A program made the translations under genes and the position numbers. Below, piece after piece: positions 1 to 7,143 of a stretch of 8,915 bases of DNA (its first letter is position 1; each line of letters starts with the position of its first letter). The DNA lies in assembly GCA_002403415.1 (NCBI GenBank), contig DHHS01000106.1:1-8915 (forward strand), given 5' to 3'. Under the pieces are notes generated by a model. It was not told the origin of the DNA and made no database searches. It saw nothing but the letters and a program-made list of their open reading frames with translations. The stretch is from Sphingomonas sp. UBA4766 (lineage in GTDB: Bacteria; Pseudomonadota; Alphaproteobacteria; Sphingomonadales; Sphingomonadaceae).

Positions 1-2
1 AT

Positions 3-782
3 ATGTCCGATTCGGCAGAGATCATTTCTAGTCTGCGGCACCGCATCGCCGCTGTCGAGCGCGTTTGCGTAGCGGCCCCACCGTGCCGGGTGCCGACCGG
101 GCATATCGGCATGGATGCAGCGCTTGGCGGTGGGCTGGCGCAGGGGGTGCTGCACGAACTGTTCGCCGCAGAACAGGACGATAGCGGGAGCGCAGGCGGC
201 TTTGCGGCGATGCTTGCCAGCCGGATGATGGGGGCGGGGACCGCGATCTGGTTGCGCGAGGCAAGTGCGGAGCGGCGTGGCGGGTGCCTGCACGCGCCGG
301 GGCTGGCCGAACTGGGGCTGGATCCGGGGCGGGTGGTGCTGGGCGTGCTCGACGATGCGGCGAGCTTGCTCAAAGTCGCGAATGATGTGGTGCGGTGCCC
401 CGATATTGCGGTGGCGGTGATCGAATTGTGGCGCGATCCGCGGCTGCTCGATCTGACGGCGAGCCGGCGGCTGGCGGTGGCGGCCGAAAGGTCGGGGGTC
501 ACCGTGCTGATGCTGCGCGCTGACGCCAGCCCAGCCCCCAGTGCGGCGCAGACCCGCTGGTCGGTGGCAGCGGCGGCGGCCGCGCCGCTTGATGCCAAGG
601 CACCGGGGCACCCGACGCTTGAGTTGACTTTGTTGCGCCAGCGCGGTGGCCGTGCCGAGCTGAACTGGCGCGTGGAGTGGGACCGTGATGCGAAATTATT
701 CCGAGAAGCGGCGCTTTGTGGCGCTTTACTGGCCACACCTGGCGGCGGATCGCTGGCGCCGGACCAACGCTGCGCCGGATAG
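3..782 (+). CDS. imuA: ImuA, RecA-like accessory protein of the ImuABC mutasome
   Basis: ImuA is the RecA/SulA-like accessory subunit of the ImuA-ImuB-DnaE2 translesion synthesis complex. It is thought to act with ImuB at stalled forks in the cytoplasm and has no known enzymatic activity of its own. The 259-residue protein has the family layout: N-terminal helix (SLRHRIAAVE), then the glycine-rich GGGLAQGVLHEL segment (about residues 42-53), which corresponds to the strand before the RecA P-loop. The P-loop itself is absent: where RecA has GxxxxGKT there is DDSGSAGGF. The later blocks VIELWRDPRLLDLTASRRLA, ERSGVTVLMLR and TRWSVAA are typical of alphaproteobacterial ImuA. A short alanine run (about residues 189-194) is simple-sequence DNA. 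The ATG at 3 matches the usual ImuA N-terminus, but only two upstream bases are visible, so its ribosome binding site and the operon promoter cannot be judged. The last 32 codons overlap imuB in another frame. Identity rests on family-pattern recognition and on imuB and dnaE2 following directly. Confidence 0.9.
   Translation: MSDSAEIISSLRHRIAAVERVCVAAPPCRVPTGHIGMDAALGGGLAQGVLHELFAAEQDDSGSAGGFAAMLASRMMGAGTAIWLREASAERRGGCLHAPGLAELGLDPGRVVLGVLDDAASLLKVANDVVRCPDIAVAVIELWRDPRLLDLTASRRLAVAAERSGVTVLMLRADASPAPSAAQTRWSVAAAAAAPLDAKAPGHPTLELTLLRQRGGRAELNWRVEWDRDAKLFREAALCGALLATPGGGSLAPDQRCAG
674..677 (+). promoter_or_regulatory. Shine-Dalgarno GGAG for imuB, inside imuA
   Basis: GGAG lies 7 bases before a GTG at 685 and 10 bases before an ATG at 688, which are consecutive in-frame codons. 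It supports starting imuB here, inside imuA, rather than further downstream. It does not clearly decide between GTG and ATG. Confidence 0.55.
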
Positions 783-2202
783 CCCAGTTGTTTTCACCGC
801 CAAACAGCGCGGGGCGATGCGGATTGTCGCGACCTGCGAGGGCGGGCGGGCGCTGGCCGGGCTGACGCTGGCCGATGCGCGTGCGCGTGTGCCCGATTTG
901 GTCGTGGTGGCGCATGATCCAGCGGCCGATCTGCGGCTGCTCGAACATATTGCCGACGGGTGCGATCGCTATACGCCGATGGCGACGCTGGATAGCGATG
1001 CGGGCATCACGCTCGACCTGACCGGCTGCGGCGATGAAGGCGCGATTGCCGATGATGTCACCACTCGGCTGGCGCGCGCCGGGTGGCAGGTGCGCCACGC
1101 GATCGCCGCTACGCCCGAAGCCGCGCAAGCGCTCGCCCGTTATCAGACCGCGCCCGCCACGGACGAGGCAGCCGCAGTGCGGCGGTTGCCGATTACCGCG
1201 CTTGAGGCCGATGACGAAACCGAACTGGCGCTGCGCCGCGCCGGGATGAGGACGATCGGCGACCTTGCCGCCCGGCCCAGCGCGCCGCTGGTCGCGCGGT
1301 TTGGCGCCGATATCGGCGACCGGCTCGCGCGGTTGCTGGGCAAGTCCGACAGTCGCATCACCCCGCGCCGCGCCGCTCCCGCGCTGGTATTTGAGCGCCG
1401 CTTTGCCGAACCCGTGGCGTCCGCCGATTATGCGCTGGCGATGCTGGGCGAACTTGCGCGCGAGGCCGAAATTGTGCTGGCCGAGCAGCACCGCGGCGGG
1501 CGCTGTTATGCGGCGCGTTTTTACCGCAGCGACGGCGTGGCGCGCGATCTGGTGGTCGAAGCAAGCCTGCCGATGCGCGGCGCGCGCGATGTAATGCGGC
1601 TGTTTGGCGAACGGGTGGCAGCACTTGCCGATCCGATTGATCCCGGCTTTGGCTTTGATCTGATCCGTCTCGCGGTACCGGTGGTCGAACCGATGGCGCC
1701 GACGCAGTTGCAGCTTGAGGGCGGGGCGGTTGCGGAAGGGGAACTGGCGGCACTGATCGACCGGCTGAGCACGCGGGTGGGCAAGGGGCGGTTTCGCCGC
1801 CTGCGCCCACGCGACAGCCATATCCCGGAGCAAGCTGTGCTTGCGCTGCCCGCGGTCGACGCGCCGCAGCCTGCCCGGTGGGACGCGCCGGAGATGGGCG
1901 AGCCGCCGCTGCGCCCCATCCACTTGTTCGATCCCCCGCAAGTAATTGATGTAATTGCCGAAGTGCCCGAAGGTCCGCCGCATCGCTTTCGCTGGCGGCG
2001 CACGCTGTACGAAGTAAAGGGGGTTGAGGGGCCGGAACGGATCGCCGCACAGTGGTGGCAGCGCGACGATAATCGCGGGCTGACGCGCGATTATTACCGG
2101 ATCGAGGATGCGCAAGGGCGCCGTTTCTGGATTTTCCGCCACGGACTTTATGGCAGCGAACGCACTGTGCCCGACTGGTATATGCACGGGCTTTTCGCGT
2201 GA
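685..2202 (+). CDS. imuB: ImuB, catalytically inactive Y-family polymerase homologue
   Basis: ImuB is the hub of the mutasome. It is a DinB-like protein that does not polymerise but binds ImuA, DnaE2 and the sliding clamp. In the 505-residue reading the first palm strand (FVALYWPHLAADRW, residues 11-24) has Tyr15 where Pol IV has its first catalytic Asp. The second motif, normally SIDEAxLDVTG, reads S104-DAGITLDLTG, so the catalytic Asp-Glu pair becomes Ala106-Gly107. Helix-hairpin-helix region is about 167-225, little-finger domain about 233-337. A clamp-binding candidate QLQLEG follows at 341-346. The C-terminus has the family's RFWIFRHGLYG and DWYMHGLFA blocks. The start is GTG 685 or ATG 688 (504 residues); a later start would remove the first palm strand. 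It overlaps imuA by 98 bases. The loop after LDLTG is short and lacks the HLFGGE block I expect in ImuB. Confidence 0.92.
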   Translation: MMRNYSEKRRFVALYWPHLAADRWRRTNAAPDSPVVFTAKQRGAMRIVATCEGGRALAGLTLADARARVPDLVVVAHDPAADLRLLEHIADGCDRYTPMATLDSDAGITLDLTGCGDEGAIADDVTTRLARAGWQVRHAIAATPEAAQALARYQTAPATDEAAAVRRLPITALEADDETELALRRAGMRTIGDLAARPSAPLVARFGADIGDRLARLLGKSDSRITPRRAAPALVFERRFAEPVASADYALAMLGELAREAEIVLAEQHRGGRCYAARFYRSDGVARDLVVEASLPMRGARDVMRLFGERVAALADPIDPGFGFDLIRLAVPVVEPMAPTQLQLEGGAVAEGELAALIDRLSTRVGKGRFRRLRPRDSHIPEQAVLALPAVDAPQPARWDAPEMGEPPLRPIHLFDPPQVIDVIAEVPEGPPHRFRWRRTLYEVKGVEGPERIAAQWWQRDDNRGLTRDYYRIEDAQGRRFWIFRHGLYGSERTVPDWYMHGLFA

Positions 2203-2293
2203 GGGGGACTGGACCTTGGTCGCGCTTCTCTGCGCCTCTGCGTGCACAAATTACTTCTGCCCGTGCCTCTACACCGCTATTTTACCCAGACCA
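2203..2293 (+). other. imuB-dnaE2 spacer without clear ribosome binding site
   Basis: This is the only gap between genes in the window (91 bases). It is less G-rich than its surroundings on the + strand and contains C/T-rich runs. No AGGAGG-like sequence sits 5-12 bases before the preferred dnaE2 ATG at 2294; the bases there read TTACCCAGACCA. A GAGGGGG string overlaps the imuB stop (2201-2207) and lies about 9 bases before an in-frame TTG at 2216. I see no terminator hairpin and no GTTC-N7-GTTC (alphaproteobacterial LexA-type) site, so dnaE2 is most simply co-transcribed with imuAB. Confidence 0.6.
2225..2244 (+). repeat. Short CTCTGCG tandem unit, possible interspersed intergenic repeat
   Basis: CTCTGCGC (2228-2235) is followed at once by CTCTGCGT (2236-2243), an 8-base imperfect tandem pair, flanked by TT and G. 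From memory, the string CTCTGCGCCTCTGCGTG and its complement recur as dispersed intergenic sequence in many Gram-negative genomes, sphingomonads included. That is recollection, not a search result. It lies outside the conserved coding regions, consistent with a non-coding repeat remnant. Confidence 0.4.
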
Positions 2294-5200
2294 ATGCCCG
2301 CCGAACTGATCGCGGCGACCAATTATTCGTTCCTGCGCGGCGCGGCGCACCCTGCGGAAATGGTGACGACCGCGCTCGCGCTGGGGTTGAGCGGGGTCGG
2401 TATTGCTGATCGCAATACCGTCGCGGGGACGGCGCGCGCGCATCTGGCGCTGCGCGAGGCGGCCGCGGCGGCGCGCGAGGCGGGGCTGCCGACACTTGAT
2501 TTCAAGCTCGCGGTCGGCGCGCGGCTGGTTTTTGCCGATGGCACGCCCGACATTGTCGCCTATCCCACCAACCGGCGTGGCTGGGGGCGGCTTTGCCGGT
2601 TGCTGACGCGGGGTAATTTGCGCGCGCAAAAGGGGAGCTGCATCCTCACCCTTGACGATCTGATCGCGCATTTGGGTGATTTGTTGTTGATCGTCATGCC
2701 CGAAAGCAGTGCCGATCCGGCACAGATGGTGCCGCTCCACGCTTTGCGCGACCGCTATGAATTGCCTGGCGATCCGCCGCCAATGCGCCCCATATTGGTG
2801 GTCGATAATGACCGGCCCTTGCCGCCCGACCTGCCCGAACAGCCGTTGAGAGACATCGACGCGGTTGTCGCGCGGTTGACGACGGCGGCGCCCGGCTGCG
2901 TCTGGTTGGCGGCGGTGATGAGGTTTCGCGGTCGCGACCGGCGCTTGCTCGCGCAGGGGTGGGCGCGGGCCGAACGGCTGGGGGTACCGCTCATCGCGAC
3001 GACCGACGCGCTGTTTGCCGATCCCGCCGCGCGGCCGCTGCACGACGTCCTCACCTGCATCCGTCACGGCACGACGATTGCGGCGGCAGGCAAAAGGCTG
3101 GAAGCCAATGCCGAGCGTCACCTCAAATCGCCTGCCGAGCTGGCCCGGCTGTTTCGCGATTGCCCCGATGCAGTGGCGCAAACCGAAGCGCTGCTCGCGC
3201 GGATCGAGTTTTCGCTCGACCAATTGCGCTATGAATATCCGCACGAGCCGGTGCCTGAGGGCTGGGACGCGATGGCGTGGCTCGAACACCTCGCGCTGGA
3301 GGCGGCGCGCGCCCGCCATCCGGAAGGGATTCCCGACCGGCTGCACAAAATGCTTGATGAGGAATTCGCGCTGATCCGCAAATGCGATTACGCTTATTAT
3401 TTCCTGACCGTGCACGACATTGTCCGTTTCGCGCGGGGGTGCGACCCGCCGATCCTGTGCCAGGGGCGGGGATCGGCCGCCAATTCGGCGGTGTGTTTCC
3501 TGCTTGGCATCACCTCGGTTGATCCGATGCAGCACGACCTCTTGTTTTCGCGCTTCGTGTCGGAGGAGCGGCGCGAACCGCCCGATATCGACGTCGATTT
3601 CGAGCATGAGCGGCGCGAGGAAGTGATGCAGTATATCTATCGCCGTTATGGCCGCGACCGCGCCGGAATTGCGGCGACCGTCATCCATTACCGCCCGCGC
3701 AGCGCGGTGCGCGAAGTCGGCAAGGCGCTGGGCTTTACTGAAGACGTTACCAACCGGATCAGCAGCACGGTGTGGGGCAGCTATGCGAGTGCCATCGAAG
3801 AAAAAAGGTTTGCGGAAACGGGCTTTAGCCTAAACGATCCCAATATCGCCCGGCTGAAATCGCTGGTCGACCAATTGCTCAATTTTCCGCGCCATTTGTC
3901 GCAGCATGTCGGCGGGTTCGTGCTGACCCAAGGTCGGCTGGACGAGATGGTGCCGATTCACAATGCCGCAATGGCGGACCGGACCTTCATCGAATGGGAC
4001 AAGGATGACATCGACGCGCTCGGCCTGATGAAAGTTGATGTGCTCGCGCTCGGTATGTTGACCTGCATCCAAAAAAGTTTCGAGCTGATGCACGACCACG
4101 GCCTGGGCGATTATGTGCTCGACAGCATCCCGGCTGAGGATGTCGCCACTTATGACATGCTGTGCCAGGGCGACAGCATTGGCGTGTTTCAGGTCGAAAG
4201 CCGCGCGCAGATCAACATGCTCCCGCGCCTTAAACCGCGCAAACTCTATGATTTGACCGTGCAAGTCGCGATTGTGCGGCCGGGGCCGATTCAGGGCGAT
4301 ATGGTCCACCCCTATTTGCGGCGGCGCGCCGGGTTGGAGCCGGTGGAATTTCCGTCGCCTGCGCCCCCGCACGACCCGAATGAGTTGCGGACATTGCTCG
4401 GCGAGACTTACGGCGTGCCGCTTTTCCAGGAACAGGCAATGAAGCTGGCGATTGTCGCGGCCGCCTTCACCCCCAGCGAGGCGAACCAGTTGCGCCGCGC
4501 GATGGCGACGTTTCGGCATGTCGGCGGCATGGACAAATTTCGTGAAAAGCTGATCGGTGGCATGGTCGCGCGCGGCTATGAACCGGCCTTTGCCGAGCGT
4601 TGTTACAGCCAGATCGAGGGTTTCGGTTCCTATGGCTTTCCCGAAAGCCATGCGCTGTCATTTGCGCGGCTGGTCTATGTGTCGGCGTGGATCAAATGCC
4701 ATCATCCCGCCGTGTTTGCCGCAGCCCTGCTCAACGCGCAGCCAATGGGGTTTTACGCGCCCGCCCAGATTGTCCGCGATGCGCGCGAGCACGGGGTCGA
4801 GGTGCGCGGGATCGATGTGAATGCGAGCATTTGGGATAACCGGCTCGAATGGGTGCGCGATGGCCATGCCCTGCGGCTTGGCTTTCGCCAGATCACTGGC
4901 TTTCGCCGCGATTGGGCAGAGGCGATTGCCTCGGCGCGGCTGAACGGTGCTTTCACGGGAATTGAGGAGATCGCGCGCCGGGCCGACTTGCCGCAGCGCG
5001 CCTTGCGGCTGATTGCTGATGCTGACGGGTTTGCCTCGCTCAAGCTCGACCGCCGAGCCGCGCTTTGGGAAGTGCGGCGCACGCCTAGCGGCGAGCTGCC
5101 GCTGTTTGCGGCGGCGCGCGCGCGCGAACTGGGGGTGGAGGCCGATTATGCGCTGCCGCCCATGTCGGATGCCGAACAGGTGGTCGCGGATTATCAGATG

Positions 5201-5707
5201 ACGCGGCTGTCGCTTAACGCGCATCCGATGCGTTTCCTGCGCGACGAACTGAGCGCGGAGGGGATTGCCAGTTGCGCGCAGACGAGTGCTGCAAAAAACG
5301 GCCAGCGCATCCGCACCGCCGGGATTGTGCTCGTCCGCCAGCGCCCCGGCAATGGCAATGCGATTTTCATTACGGTGGAGGATGAAACCGGCGTCACCAA
5401 CATCGTGCTGTGGGCAAGCCGGTTCGAACGCTATCGCCGCGAAGTCATGGCGTCGCGGCTGATGCTGGTCGAGGGGGAGGTGCAGCGCAGCCCAGAGGGG
5501 GTGATCCATTTAATGGCGAGCCGCGTGATTGATCGCACCGCGATGCTCGACACTTTGTCCGATCGCGGTGTCACGCCGGTGGAGCGCAGCCGCGCCGACG
5601 AATTCGACCATCCGCCGCATCCGCGTTCGATGTCGAACCGCCACCGCCCCACCGCCCGCCACCCGCGCGACGTGCGTATCATCCCGAAATCACGCGATTT
5701 TCATTAA
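2294..5707 (+). CDS. dnaE2: DnaE2 (ImuC), error-prone C-family DNA polymerase
   Basis: DnaE2 is the catalytic polymerase of the mutasome; it extends DNA past lesions with low fidelity, recruited through ImuB. The protein has 1137 residues from ATG 2294. The N-terminal PHP domain (about 1-265) is degenerate: the usual histidine-bearing first motif reads LIAATNYSFLRGAAHP, and the TDH-type motif reads IADRN. The polymerase core has GRGSAANS (391-398), PDIDVDF with catalytic Asp433 and Asp435, and the third Asp582 in KVDVL, matching the three aspartates of E. coli DnaE, so it should be active. Helix-hairpin-helix and OB-fold regions follow (OB about 1004-1090). The C-terminus, HPRDVRIIPKSRDFH, is a DnaE2 hallmark and lacks the tau-binding domain of replicative DnaE. 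ELPLF at 934-938 lies where an internal clamp motif is expected. The frame is open from 2108, but the extra residues run over imuB and the spacer and look unlike any DnaE2. A TTG at 2216 is a less likely alternative start. Confidence 0.95.
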   Translation: MPAELIAATNYSFLRGAAHPAEMVTTALALGLSGVGIADRNTVAGTARAHLALREAAAAAREAGLPTLDFKLAVGARLVFADGTPDIVAYPTNRRGWGRLCRLLTRGNLRAQKGSCILTLDDLIAHLGDLLLIVMPESSADPAQMVPLHALRDRYELPGDPPPMRPILVVDNDRPLPPDLPEQPLRDIDAVVARLTTAAPGCVWLAAVMRFRGRDRRLLAQGWARAERLGVPLIATTDALFADPAARPLHDVLTCIRHGTTIAAAGKRLEANAERHLKSPAELARLFRDCPDAVAQTEALLARIEFSLDQLRYEYPHEPVPEGWDAMAWLEHLALEAARARHPEGIPDRLHKMLDEEFALIRKCDYAYYFLTVHDIVRFARGCDPPILCQGRGSAANSAVCFLLGITSVDPMQHDLLFSRFVSEERREPPDIDVDFEHERREEVMQYIYRRYGRDRAGIAATVIHYRPRSAVREVGKALGFTEDVTNRISSTVWGSYASAIEEKRFAETGFSLNDPNIARLKSLVDQLLNFPRHLSQHVGGFVLTQGRLDEMVPIHNAAMADRTFIEWDKDDIDALGLMKVDVLALGMLTCIQKSFELMHDHGLGDYVLDSIPAEDVATYDMLCQGDSIGVFQVESRAQINMLPRLKPRKLYDLTVQVAIVRPGPIQGDMVHPYLRRRAGLEPVEFPSPAPPHDPNELRTLLGETYGVPLFQEQAMKLAIVAAAFTPSEANQLRRAMATFRHVGGMDKFREKLIGGMVARGYEPAFAERCYSQIEGFGSYGFPESHALSFARLVYVSAWIKCHHPAVFAAALLNAQPMGFYAPAQIVRDAREHGVEVRGIDVNASIWDNRLEWVRDGHALRLGFRQITGFRRDWAEAIASARLNGAFTGIEEIARRADLPQRALRLIADADGFASLKLDRRAALWEVRRTPSGELPLFAAARARELGVEADYALPPMSDAEQVVADYQMTRLSLNAHPMRFLRDELSAEGIASCAQTSAAKNGQRIRTAGIVLVRQRPGNGNAIFITVEDETGVTNIVLWASRFERYRREVMASRLMLVEGEVQRSPEGVIHLMASRVIDRTAMLDTLSDRGVTPVERSRADEFDHPPHPRSMSNRHRPTARHPRDVRIIPKSRDFH
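5704..5707. other. Shared TTAA: overlapping convergent stop codons
   Basis: The palindrome TTAA carries the TAA stop of dnaE2 on the + strand (5705-5707) and the TAA stop of the outer-membrane efflux gene on the - strand (5706-5704). The two genes overlap tail to tail by four bases. Nearby inverted repeats are weak: 5-bp arms at 5687-5691/5696-5700 and at 5707-5711/5719-5723, neither with a convincing long T run. There is no clear intrinsic terminator for either operon. Confidence 0.85.
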
Positions 5708-7143
5708 GGCGCGGACTTCGCCTCTGCCAAAGTCGGCCCGTTCAGCAGCGCATCGCCGCCGAGCGTGCGATAGAGCGTGACCTTATTGGCCGCCTCGGTC
5801 AGGCGGGTGGCGATCAGCGTTCGCTGCGCCTGATACAGGTTACGCTGCGCCACCAATGTCGCCAGAAACGCATCAACGCCGACCTTGTAACGCGCCTCGC
5901 TCAGCCGATAGCTTTCGGCGGCGGCCGCAGTCTGGCGCTCGACCGCGCCGAGCTGGTCGGTGATGGTGCCGCGCCGTGCCAGCGCATCGGCGACTTCGCG
6001 AAACGCGGCCTGGATGCTGCGTTCATAGCTGGCGACAGCGATGTCGAACCGCGCGCGCGCCTGCTGCAGCCCCGCAGAATTACGGCCGCCGGCGAACACC
6101 GGATAACTGATGCCCGGCGTCGCGGTGTAATTGAACGCGCGGCTGGTGAACAATTGGCTCAGCCCGTTGGACGCGAGCCCGGCAAAGGCGGTGAGCGACA
6201 ATCGCGGGAACAGCGCGGCGCGCGCAGCCCCGATCTGGGCATTGGCGGCGCGCAATTGATATTCGGCGGCGACGATATCGGGCCGCCGCAGCAAGACGCC
6301 GGAATCCACACCTGCCGGCAGCGCGGCGATGGTCGGCGCTGCGCTTTCGATGGAAGCGGGTAGCTGGGCGGGATCAACCGGCGCGCCGACCAGCAATTGC
6401 AGCGCGTTGATGTCCTGCGCGGTGGCCGTCACTTGTTCGGCAAGATCCGCTTCGGCGGCGGCGAGCGTCAGTTCGGCCTGCGCCAGATCGGTGCGCGGGG
6501 CGACGCCGCCTGCCACCCGCGCACGGGTGAGGGCAACGCTGCGCTCGGCATTGGCGCGGGTCGCCTCGGCCAACGCGCGCAGGCTCTGATCGGCGCCATA
6601 TTGCAACCAGGCTGTCGCGACATCGCCGACCAGCGCCAGCCGTGCCGCCTGTGCGCCCGCCTCGCTCGCGAAATAGCGCGCCTGTTCTGCCTGGCTGAGC
6701 GCGGCGAGGCGACCGAACAGGTCGATCTCAAAAGCTGTCACCCCGATCGCGAGATTGTAATTGGCGCGTTGCCCCCCCGTCACGGGCGACCCGCCGACAT
6801 TGCTGCGCCCGGTGCCCGGATCGACCAGCGCAAGGGTGTTGTTGCTGTTGATGAGCGGAAGCTGTTCGGCGCGCTGAATCCGGTATTGCGCCCGCGCGAC
6901 CGCGATATTGGCTGCGGCGATCCGCAAGTCGCGATTATTGGCCAGCGCCTGCTCGATGACCGCCTGCAATCGCGCGTCCCGAAACACGTCGCGGTAAGTG
7001 ATGGTCGGCAAGGGCTCGGTCGCGGTCGGATAGGCCGGGCCGGTTGGGAACGCGGCAGGCACAGGGGCCGCTGGCCGCTGATAGGATGGCACGAACGAAC
7101 ACCCGCCGAGCAACAGGGCGGCGAGGGTGGCCGCGCGCCTCAC
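5704..7143 (-). CDS. RND efflux outer-membrane channel lipoprotein (OprM/NodT family)
   Basis: This is the outer-membrane factor of a tripartite efflux pump. It forms a trimeric beta-barrel with a long periplasmic helical tunnel that docks onto the adaptor and the RND pump. The 479-residue protein begins with a lipoprotein signal: two arginines, a hydrophobic stretch and the lipobox LGGC with Cys15. Ser follows the Cys, not Asp, compatible with outer-membrane sorting. Family blocks are ALANNRDLRIAAANIAVARA, AQYRIQRAEQLP, FEIDLFGRL, VGDVATAWLQY, LLRRPDIVAAEYQLRAANA and ALFPRLSLTAFAG, closely resembling OprM. The two halves repeat the same helix-strand pattern, as expected of the family. Start is GTG 7143; its GTGA overlaps the TGA stop of the pump gene, and GGAG lies 8 bases upstream, so translation is probably coupled. 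The substrate cannot be deduced, and no own promoter is visible. Confidence 0.92.
   Translation of the reverse strand: MRRAATLAALLLGGCSFVPSYQRPAAPVPAAFPTGPAYPTATEPLPTITYRDVFRDARLQAVIEQALANNRDLRIAAANIAVARAQYRIQRAEQLPLINSNNTLALVDPGTGRSNVGGSPVTGGQRANYNLAIGVTAFEIDLFGRLAALSQAEQARYFASEAGAQAARLALVGDVATAWLQYGADQSLRALAEATRANAERSVALTRARVAGGVAPRTDLAQAELTLAAAEADLAEQVTATAQDINALQLLVGAPVDPAQLPASIESAAPTIAALPAGVDSGVLLRRPDIVAAEYQLRAANAQIGAARAALFPRLSLTAFAGLASNGLSQLFTSRAFNYTATPGISYPVFAGGRNSAGLQQARARFDIAVASYERSIQAAFREVADALARRGTITDQLGAVERQTAAAAESYRLSEARYKVGVDAFLATLVAQRNLYQAQRTLIATRLTEAANKVTLYRTLGGDALLNGPTLAEAKSAP

Noticed and set aside
159..176. Perfect inverted repeat CTGTTC-N6-GAACAG inside imuA, resembling a LexA-like operator
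   Set aside because: The spacing fits neither the E. coli (CTGT-N8-ACAG) nor the alphaproteobacterial (GTTC-N7-GTTC) box. It lies inside the gene and encodes the conserved ELFAAEQ segment; a short palindrome can arise by chance.
568..590. GCG-rich simple repeat in imuA
   Set aside because: It encodes an alanine run in a variable linker and is ordinary for high-GC genes.
499..2247. Long antisense open frame (582 codons) opposite imuB, with others opposite dnaE2 (2282-3688, 3830-4651, 4658-5509)
   Set aside because: These are expected in high-GC DNA where the sense codon bias removes stops from the antisense frame. The translations are Arg/Pro/His-rich low-complexity sequence without domain signatures, and the sense genes are clearly real.
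2108..2293. 62-codon N-terminal extension of the dnaE2 reading frame
   Set aside because: It overlaps imuB and the spacer, its sequence does not resemble any DnaE2 N-terminus, and MPAELIAATNYSFLRG at 2294 matches the family start.
5687..5723. Two short hairpins near the dnaE2 end as possible bidirectional terminator
   Set aside because: The arms are only 5 bp, one is AT-rich, and neither is followed by a convincing T run, so they are too weak to call.
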